Position numbers and translations under genes: made by a program
The notes under the pieces: model-generated
The model's database searches: none
What the model was told of the DNA's origin: nothing
What the model saw: the letters and a program-made list of their open reading frames with translations, nothing else
Assembly (NCBI GenBank): GCA_048213135.1
Contig: PS015061.1
Coordinates: 178,628 to 242,627, forward strand
Origin: Reclinomonas americana ATCC 50394
Taxonomy: Eukaryota; Jakobida; Jakobea; Jakobida
Length of the DNA: 64,000 nt
Direction of reading: 5' to 3'
Part shown: piece after piece, positions 56,001-64,000 of the stretch
How positions within the stretch are numbered: the stretch's first letter is position 1
How the letters are laid out: every line of letters begins with the position of its first letter

Positions 56001-56885
56001 GAGGTTGTTTTTTTGGCTCGGATGATCTTTGCATCTCACACACTCGCGGCGCAGCGTTACGCCAAGGCAGCGCAAGCGAACCAGTCTCTATCGTCGCCGC
56101 TGGGATCACGAGCGGCACTCCGTTCTCGCCACGCACCCACGCAGTCGTACACTCGCGACGAGCTGCCCAATCTTGACGACGAGTTGTGTTTCTTTTCACT
56201 CGTCCTCATGCCGTTGCAATCTTCGGGTGTATTCATTCCTCTCTCTCCCTCACCCTCGCAGACCGGAAATCATCTTCCACGGCCCACTGCAAATGTGCAG
56301 CGAGCGCCGATGGTTCCTGCGGTACTGTTCGCTGAATTCCAAGGGCGAACTGGCGTGTTTCGACGACGAGGAGGTGTGTGTGTGCTCTGCCTTTTCCATG
56401 TTGACTCCCCGATTCTCACACACGCAAAAATGCAGAGTTATTTGTCCGGAGACGACGATCCACTCAAGACCCTCAGGCTCCTCCGACCTCCACAACTGCA
56501 GCCCGTCGACTTTAGCGGTCAGCCACGCGACGGCATGCACGTGGAGGTGGAGAAGACCGACGGCAGCCGCGCCCGCAAGGACTACGACCTGTACATTGAG
56601 CCATTTGACTTGTTCCGCGACTGGCACACAAGAATGACTGGCGTAGTGGAGACGCTGGCGGCAGTAGCGGCGGCCAGTGCAGCTGCTGCAGCAGCAGCAG
56701 CTTCGCCTGCATCGTCCGCCTCGAGCTCTGGTGCTCCTCCGGCGGCCGAGGCCGTGTGGTCACCGTCGGCTCAGGCGCCGACTCTGGCACCGCCACCTCT
56801 GCTGGCTGTGCCACCACCGGCCGTGGCGCCCCCACCGCTGCTGGCTGTACCACCGCCACCGCCGCCACCGCCAGCAGCGCCGTGA
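48790..56885 (+). CDS. CYFIP: CYFIP/Sra-1 subunit of the WAVE complex with C-terminal PH-like domain
   Basis: CYFIP joins the WAVE regulatory complex and receives the Rac signal that activates Arp2/3. The N-terminus is MSESSADDHA, spliced to a poly-Pro segment (about 48885-48920) and a disordered stretch. The CYFIP body starts about 49780 (ISDKERAYAVAQEVMHAL, RELALVTRIRATVESGKQCC). It includes WKDREVDQLRAFLAGVEHFQ, LWFRENHICLSARPQMPVEW, YLHEGVPKKERIARLNSMLP, YNSDTQRFLRLSKNTDYHRP, YHMQALAQVVGPASLASVVN and VNSAGDGLLWAGCFLAMAFE. Order and spacing follow animal CYFIP1/2. After the usual CYFIP end, exons continue in frame through a linker to IIFHGPLQMCSERRWFLRYC with LFRDWHTRMTGVVE (PH-like), then an Ala/Pro tail. 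A 484-N gap sits in one intron. Confidence 0.88.
52419..52934. other. CT tract and assembly gap (484 N, 52451-52934)
   Basis: A CT dinucleotide run starts at 52419 and leads directly into 484 N. The flanking CYFIP exons (ending EEIEGEV and starting ANLVWDWF) are adjacent in family members, so the gap lies in an intron and need not hide much coding sequence. Confidence 0.95.
53043..53081 (+). repeat. (CT)n microsatellite in CYFIP intron
   Basis: Continuous CT dinucleotides just after the gap and before the next CYFIP exon. Confidence 0.9.
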
Positions 56886-57135
56886 AAGGAAAAATGCCAC
56901 TTTGTCGGAAAATGACCGTTTGATAAATTTGGACATGACGATTTTTTCTCCACATTGTGTGCGTTTGACGAGAGAGGAGAAGAGAGAAACGAAGGTGCTG
57001 CTCCCGCGCCGTCTGTGTGCCAGCTTCCCAGTTTATCATCATCATTTGTTACAACCGCTAGTTCTGCGTTTCGTGACAGTGACGAGAGTAGGAGAGACAA
57101 CTCAGCGTGATTCGTGATCGTCGGAGTAACACGCA
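56886..57135. other. Spacer between CYFIP and kelch genes
   Basis: 250 bp, same-direction neighbours. No exon seen. Should contain the CYFIP 3' UTR and the kelch gene promoter. Confidence 0.45.
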
Positions 57136-60100
57136 ATGGCACGCCCGCGCCCTTTGGCCGGACCCTTCCACGAGTACAATGATTTCATCGAGGCCATGGA
57201 CCACTACACACCGGCCTCCAGTACCGCCTCCATCACCTCCATCGACTTCCCCATGGGCCTGAGCGCCTTGTCGGTGCGCATGCGTCTGCAGGAGGCACTC
57301 CAGCGGGGTGGCGCGTGCCCCACACCCAGCTCCATGTCGGCTGCCTCACTCGATCCCATGTCGACTCATGGCAGCCTGCAAGGCGACGAGGATCTGGCTG
57401 CGCCACTGCCGCCACCGACAATGCCCAACAGCCCACCGCCTCCACCGCCCTCCCCGCGACTTCGTTGCGCGGAGGCGTCGGCCGCCGGCACTGTGCCCTT
57501 TGGTGGCAGTGACCCGGCGCTGTCGGCCCGCGTGCACTCTGCTCGCGTCTCCTCGTCGTCGCTGTTCTCGGCCATGGCCGCGGCCACTGCTGTGGTGGAG
57601 ACGGCGACTCCGCGCCTTGCAAGCATGCCGCCGCCACCACCGCCTTCGGCACGAGACTTGACCGAGTCGCCGATTTATGCGTCGCCGCCTGAGCTGCTTA
57701 AGAGGCGAGTGCGCGCTGGGTGGCAGCAGGTTACTTGTGTTGTTTGTTGCTCACTTTGCGCTGTGACACAGACATCGTCGAGTCAGCGGCATGCATGATT
57801 CGATGACCGACGACCCGTTCGACCACTCGCCGCCACCTCCCGGCGGCCTGCTGTCGGCGCGACGATTTGATGTGGCCTCACCGCCGCGTCCGGTCCCGAC
57901 GCGCTCCGTTCCTCTGTCGCAGGCTCCCCTGTCGGCACGCCGGTCAACAGAGACCGCTATCGTTCCCACTCCGCGCGACAAGTTGCGTTCCTGATCATGG
58001 CCCTTGTGTCACAGGAAAAAAACTGACATTTCCCCCGTGCGCATGACACAGCGTGCTGAATGACATTGCCGACGACCCAGCGTCGCTGCTCTCCGACGTG
58101 AACCTGCAGTTTGCGGATCAGGATGTGCTGCGCTTTGCAAAGTTTAGCGAAAAGATCAAGCGATCATTACGCGTGCGCCGCGTCTCTCCGTGGCCTTCCT
58201 CCGACCCCGAATCGTGCTCGTCAGCGGCCTCGTCGGCCCGACTCGGTGTCGGCTGCACACAGCCAACCTCAGGTCGTGTCACACCGGCGGCCATGACTTC
58301 GGTCGCGCAACTGGCCACGACGGTCGGCAACATGCCACCGCCGCCCCCACGCTGCGCGAGCATGCCTGGTGCTGCCATGGGTGCAACTGCGCATGCACGT
58401 GGGTGGCGATCGCACAGCCCGGCATTGTCGATTGACGGCACCAACACGTCGGCCGACATTGTGTCGGCCACGGCGTTTGAGGACACGGACCGCGACACGA
58501 TCACGCCCGTGCATTTGCGCCACGCGGAAGCAGTAGCTCCGGCCACCGCTGGGGTGACCGGCGGTCATGCCCACAACCATCGCCACCACAGTCGCCATCA
58601 CAGCGACGACGTCGACGATGACGACGACGATGACGGAGACTGGTGCATCGACGAGGTGGATGGCGAGGTCCACGAGACGATCGGCGGCGAAGCCAAGTCG
58701 CTGGACACGGGCGAGCACACTGACGAGGCCGAGTCGACCAGCGACGTCGGTTCCATGTCGTCTGCATTTAGTGTGGCTCTCCGCCGACGATTCAGCCAGG
58801 ACCAGGAGAACATGCCGCCGCCCCCACTGCCACTCAAGGCCGCCACATCGTGCTCCGCCACTGCCCCGGGTTGCGCCACTCGCCATCCGCTGGTGCCGCG
58901 ACTGGCGCTGGCCTCGCTGCAGTCGCTGGCGGCCCCCGTGTGTGCACCAGCTGCTGCGTCCTCGGAGCCGGCCATGTGGCATCCACCGCGTCACGTGGTG
59001 CGAGCCAGCGGCAGCTCCCGTTCGTCGATCGACAGCGCTGGTAGCAGTGTCCGCCCACCGCCAGTGCCAGGTCCACGCCTCTCGGCGGCCAGCGGCGATT
59101 CGCTGCCGACACCGCGCTCGGCCGCTGGTGGACCGTTTGTGGCTCCACGCCCGCCATCCAGCCGCCTCAGTGCCGGCTCGTCATCGTCGGGCCACAGTGC
59201 GTTGCCGACTCCGCGCCTCTCCCTCAATCTGCTCTCGGCCGCCTCCAATGGCACCACTCCGCGCCTGTCGTTCGGCACATTTTCGTCAGTGTCGTCTTCG
59301 GCCTCTTCATCGACCGCCATGACACCACGCTCAGTGATTACGGGCGGACTCACGCCGCGAAGCGGAGGCGCTGCCGGCAAAGTGGTGAGCATGTCATTGT
59401 GATACTCTTCTTCTGCACTTCACGCTCACGTTGCACACTGTGGTTCAGATTGCTCCACCGCCACCGAGCCCCTTGCCCACCATTCCACAGTCCGACAGCA
59501 CGGCGCCAAGCAGCAGCACATTCACTCACACCAACAGTGGTGTTGCCCTTGACGCGCCTGCATTGCCGACTGCAGAGCCAACACCCACTGTGGACGTGCC
59601 AACACTGGCGACCGTGGTGACCTCGGCGCGACCGGACAACTCGGCGGCCTCGAAACTGCAGCGCATGGAGTGGATTCTGCAGCGCGATCGCCGTCAGAGC
59701 TGGCAGGCACTGTTGGCCTCCAAGGAGCGCGAGAAGGCCTTTTCGTCCACGGCCGCCGGTCGCCGCGTGCTGCAGCAAATTGGTGGCTCCTCACCCAACA
59801 AGCGCACGCCACGCGACACGGCCGCGGCCTTGACAGCCACCCTCGAGGCGCAGGCGCTGGACCAGGCCAAGACACATGCGTACCTTCGCAGCCTGGAGGT
59901 GCCGCAGCCGTCCGCGCCTCCAATGCCCACCAATAGGTTCCCCAACCTGACGGTGCGCGTCGGCAGTGGCGGTCCGCACGATTTCTTGGTGCAGGCACGC
60001 AGTGCGAGACAGGAGGAGCTGGCTCTCGAGCAGCAACGCCTCCTTACACCACGCGGTGCCAGCGAGGAGTTCATCCCGGAAGGTCGCAGCGGACACTGCT

Positions 60101-61893
60101 TGGCGTCGTTTGGCGAGCACGCCGTTCTCGCTTTCGGAGGCTGGGCAGGATACGGGCACCTCATGAACGACGCATTCTTCATCGACCCAGGTGTGTGTGT
60201 GTGTGCTACTAGCCAGTTTTTGTTGTGGCTGAATGAGCAAGGCGAACTCATGTGCATCCTGCTCAATAGTCTCGGGTCGATGCCGCCAGGCACACATCGT
60301 TGGCGATATTCCACCGCCTCGTGCGCACGCTTCGCTGGTATCTCTCCGTGACGCCACCAACACAGGTTGGTGCGCATTCCTGTGGGGCGGCCTTGGCGCC
60401 GACGATCGTATGAGTGACTCGTACATTTTCTACATCGGTGCGTTGCAAGTGCGGTCATCATTGTGCTTACGGGGGGGGCGTGTACTCACAATGTCGCGAT
60501 CAGATCTGGAGAACTTTGTGCTGGAGAGTCGTCAGGTGACCTTCCGAGGTGAGAAACCAACGCCGCGCAGCGGACACTCGGCCACACAAATCTCCGACGA
60601 TGAGGTGCTGCTGTTTGGTGGATTTGATGGCGACTACCGACAGGATGGATACATCTTTGACTTGGGTTGCGTTCGCTGCACTGCTCACTGTGTCACTATT
60701 ATGCAAGAAGCTAACAGAGCACTGCAGTCGCCCGACGGTGCAAGCGCTTGACGTGGGCTCGCGGTGTCATGCCGTGCCACCGCTCCGGTCACGTGGCGGT
60801 CATGATCGACGAGACCCGCATGCTGGTGTGGGGCGGTTGGAACACCGATAAGGACGTCGACCGCCACGCATACATTCTCGACACCAGTTGCGTTTGCAAT
60901 GCGCAGTGATGTGCAATGAGTGGCGGTGATGCTCATACGCCGACGAGCGCGCAGATTCGTGGTTGTGGAGCAAGCAGCGAATTGTGGGCGACGCCCCGCA
61001 AGAGTCTGTGTTCGAGGCCGCCGCCACGATGGTTGCCAGCAACAAGCTGTTGCTGTTTGGAGGTCGCAATCGCGACAACAAGTATCCGCGGAATACCTAC
61101 GTTATTGATACCAGTTGCGTGCGCATCATGGCCACTCGGCTTTCCCGTCGTGTTCGTGCGTGCTGACGTGGTGTGTGTCGGTCGCCAGTCACCATGGAGG
61201 GTATTCTGCTGGTGCTGGACTCGGAGGAGGCACCAGGTCCGCGCCAAGCCAGCAGTCTCGTCCCCGTCGGCCGCAATCGCGCGCTCTTGTTTGGCGGCTA
61301 CCGCCGCACTCGCATGGCCGACGTGTATGTCTTTGATTTGAAGAAGGGTTTGTCAGCTCCTACCCCCCCCCCCCCCCCCATGTGTGCAGTCGACGACACT
61401 CATTCGTGGCCTGTTGCTGTAGATTTGTCACTGCGCACACTTGATGCCGGTGCTGTGGCCAGCAGCGGCATGGTCGAAGCGTTGCAGTGGAGCGCGCCAC
61501 CCAAATCGAAGCAGTTGCGTGGCATGGAATGCTGCCACTCTCTTATCTCCAGAAACTCACGTGGTCGTTCGCGCAGCAGTAATGATGAAAACCGCGATCC
61601 GGTCACACTGAGCCCCGTCAACGGTGTGTCGGTTCAGCGCGTGAAAAAAGGTCGCTGGGAGAAGCGACATGAGGCCGAGGACTCCACACTTTCCGCACTT
61701 CTGGCCACACTCACTCCGTCGTCCGCCTCGTCGACCGCGGCAGCAGCCGCAGCCGCAGCCGAGCGCGCTCGACGCACATGGGATAGCACGGTACGCTTGT
61801 TATGTTGATCTGATATGTGTGAGGCCGTCACTCACCTGCCCTTTCTCGTTTCGCGTGCAGACTCCACAAGCACGCATGATGCTGCGACGGTGA
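57136..61893 (+). CDS. Large kelch-repeat protein with long disordered N-terminal region
   Basis: The ATG at 57136 begins a Pro/Ser-rich region: exon 57136-57704, then 57772 to about 57982, then about 58052 to 59392. This contains poly-Pro (MPPPPPPS-type) blocks, an Asp run, and many repeated TPRLS/STPR segments likely to be phosphorylated. A helix with KLQRMEWILQRDRRQSWQAL follows. From about 60085 there are six kelch repeats on successive exons, each with a Gly-Gly and downstream aromatic: VLAFGGWAGYG, AFLWGGLGADD, VLLFGGFDGDY, MLVWGGWNTDK, LLLFGGRNRDN and ALLFGGYRRTR. This is enough for one beta-propeller. The tail is basic and Ala-rich, ending RMMLRR. Intron 1 appears to begin with GC. 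Binding partner unknown; a scaffold is inferred. Confidence 0.85.
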
Positions 61894-62061
61894 ATCAACT
61901 CCCGCACAGCACACCATAGTACAGCACGCAGCATAGCACACAGCACTCGGCGATTTTCAACAAACACATGTTACTTTTTTGTTTCATGCTTCTAAGATCG
62001 TCTTCTTGTTCAATGCGTGTTTCTACGTGTGGGTGTGGGGTCATCAAGCCCAAGGAGGGGC
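61894..62061. other. Convergent spacer between kelch and CHO2-like genes
   Basis: 168 bp between two convergent stop codons. No coding content recognised. Confidence 0.5.
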
Positions 62062-64000
62062 TTACTCGGTCGCCTCGGAGAGGGCGCTGGCGCTGGCACT
62101 CGGCACACCGCCGTCGCTCTTGCTGGCGTCCTGCAAATTATCAAAGCTGCTGGCGCGCCCACGCACTCGTTTCGGTGGTGTAAAGACCACGTCCTTGAGC
62201 GAGTCCACAGCCTGGAGGAGGGGAGATTTAGCGGCGATCGCTCATCGTTCATCTATCCCGAGACTGGCGAAGAAGTTACCTTGTCGGCAATGCGACGGGC
62301 AGCCTGTCGCCACCCAGCACCATCGACGGCTGCCGCGCACAAGAGTGAGAAACAGGGTGCGAACTACGCAGCAAAACCAACAAACAAAAAAATGCACACC
62401 AGCTTGCTTCAGTCGCTTCCAGTTGTCTACCAACACGTCGAGCTTGAGCTTCTCCTCGATGAGGTTCTTCTTCTCTTTGAAGAACTGCTTCACCGGTCTG
62501 ATGGTCTTGGTGTCCTGCAGCTTTCTCATCTGTGCGCAGCGGAAATGATGAACACTTTGCTGCCATTCCGTTTTCTTGCACCCGGCGGCACGCAACATTT
62601 CTCTTCAACATCATGGCAATGCCACCGTCACGGCGCAACTCGTCTTGATAGATGCGATGCATGTGCGGACTGGTGATGATGAATGCCAAGTGAGTCAACA
62701 ACGCACACGATGTGATGATGACATCGCATTGACTGGCCACGAAACGTTTCCACGACGCGATTGAACACGAGATGGCAGAAGTGGGCGAACAGAGCCATGA
62801 AAAACACCGACCAACTGTTGGCCAACAGCGCAATCCCGTAGTAGCCGGAGAGTCCATACAGCGAGTCGGGATGGTTGAGATATCTACGACATAGGAGGAA
62901 GGAGGGTGGCATGTTTCTTGAGTTGACGCGACAAACGGCAAGTGACGGCATCGGAGGCGACTCGAACCGGTAGATTCCCGTGTAGATGAGCTTCGGTGGC
63001 AACTCGGTGACAAAAAAGTCGCCATAGTACCTGCGTGGTGCAGCATGCGCCTTTTAGATTCCCTCGAGCACCACCTTCCTCTCTCTTCTCTGTCTTCTCT
63101 CACACACACCATCCAAACAGGCCGAGTGATTTGAGTGCCGACACGGAGCCCCACATATTGACGCCACACAGCAGCTGCATCAAAAAAAGCGCCGCAGTGA
63201 GGGAGTGTACGCACGCGCGCGTCAAACAATGATGGCAGCACACACAGCGCACCAAGCCAGCCAGAGCCTTCCACATGTAGCGCTGGTCCAGAATGTTGGC
63301 CGGGAACTCGGCATACGCCCAGGCGGCCACCACGAAAGAGATGCCGTTCATCGTAAAGGCAATGTTGTAGAGCATCTTCCACGTCTCGAAGGCGTCGCGA
63401 TTCGTCTTGCCCTCGGCTATGAAGCGCTTTGTCCACATGCGCTCCTTGCCCTGGTAGTACAACAGGAAGCCGAGTCCCAGTCCCGAGAACATGCGCCAAA
63501 ACACAAAGTTGCTGTGCGTTGCGCCAGAGTGAGCGCACAGCAGCAAAAGACACATAGTGGTGTGCCAGACGCAACGATAGCAGGAACCACTGCTGCACGG
63601 CCAGGGCACACAGCAGGAGATTGTAGGCCACCACAAACACCAGGCACAGGTCAGAGACTCGGGAGAGCGACAGGTTGAAGAGGAAGATGGACTCGCGCGG
63701 CGACGAAAAGTAGCCGTGTTGCGGATGATAGAGGATGCGCTCACGCTCCGACTCGACCTGCTGGTTGTCGGCGCCCATGGAACCATAAATCTTGTCCATG
63801 TCTGCTCTCATGCACACAGATAAGTGCGTGCTCTCCCAGAGAGTGGGGAACAGAAGACGAGCAAGCAACGCAACGAGGCTCCTCGACCACCATGAGGAAC
63901 ACAAAGTGGCAAAAGTGCACAAAGACGCCGACGTAGAACGGTTCGTACGACAGCGCAAAGAGTGGAGCGCCGTACACAAAGGCGTAGCTGAGGGGCACCA
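62062..64000 (-). CDS. CHO2: CHO2-like phosphatidylethanolamine N-methyltransferase, C-terminal part (5' end outside window)
   Basis: Integral ER enzyme that adds methyl groups from S-adenosylmethionine to phosphatidylethanolamine on the way to phosphatidylcholine. The gene enters from the right edge. Exons read MPLSYAFVYGAPLFALSYEP and VGVFVHFCHFVFLMVVEEP, then a long multi-span segment (FNLSLSRVSDLCLVFVVAYN, FWRMFSGLGLGFLLYYQGKE), PPKLIYTGIYRYLNHPDSLY, and SVFFMALFAHFCHLVFNRVV. The two FxHFCHxVFxxVVE blocks show the internal duplication typical of CHO2/PEM1. The last exons are a charged helix (QFFKEKKNLIEEKLKLDVLV) and a Ser-rich tail stopping at 62062. The start and first domain are not in the window, so completeness cannot be judged. 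Confidence 0.82.

Noticed and set aside
1-64000. CRISPR arrays, tRNA or rRNA genes
   Set aside because: All repeats seen are simple-sequence or intron minisatellites without spacer structure; no cloverleaf or rRNA-like core was recognised by eye. A tRNA scan would be decisive.

Overview
The window is nuclear DNA from an intron-rich, moderately GC-rich unicellular eukaryote. Exon joins preserve reading frame at GT-AG borders (two look GC-AG). The gene content mixes a WAVE-complex CYFIP subunit, a profilin, an SK-type potassium channel, a CHO2-type methyltransferase and a TSNAXIP1-like (ciliary) protein. That fits a free-living amoeboid or flagellated protist of the opisthokont/apusomonad kind, but the species cannot be named from sequence alone; an apusomonad such as Thecamonas is only a guess. 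No rRNA, tRNA, CRISPR array or bacterial-type operon was seen.

Layout, left to right: thymidine phosphorylase (+, 1088-3951); SK-like K+ channel (+, 4253-9323); small unknown ORF (-) and TANGO2 (-, 10070-11679); ankyrin-repeat protein (+, 11973-13002); a 19-exon RRM-RRM-VWA-IFI44-like GTPase-RGG protein (-, 13557-18211); a divergent coiled-coil protein (+, 18843-20522); omega/ECM4-type glutathione transferase (+, to 22812); COX16 (-) and a membrane-anchored 5'-nucleotidase-family phosphoesterase (-, 22858-27183); a very large ABCG transporter (+, 27664-36415); an acidic disordered protein (+); a coiled-coil protein (-) divergent from a small protein (+); an unknown protein (-); profilin (-, 43419-44957, with a 245-N gap in an intron); a decayed element and repeats (45.0-46.2 kb); a TSNAXIP1-like protein (+); CYFIP with a C-terminal PH-like domain (+, 48790-56885, 484-N gap in an intron); a kelch protein (+, 57136-61893); and a CHO2-like methyltransferase (-, running off the right edge).

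For TYMP, KCNN, TANGO2, the RRM-GTPase gene, the coiled-coil gene, the GST, COX16, the phosphoesterase, profilin and several unknowns, exon lengths were summed by hand and are divisible by three with no internal stop. Two intron classes are visible: short ones (about 45-110 bp) and long pyrimidine-rich ones (400-1250 bp) that contain tandem repeats. Many family-defining motifs (RNP-1, Walker A, G1 loop, K+ selectivity filter, GST active-site Cys) are cut by introns or sit in 11-25 nt exons, so automatic gene callers would probably break these genes.

Functional themes: actin control (profilin plus CYFIP), membrane and lipid biology (SK channel, ABCG, CHO2, TANGO2), mitochondria (COX16, possibly one GST isoform), and one multidomain protein joining RNA binding to a GTPase and a VWA domain, which is the best candidate for something undescribed.
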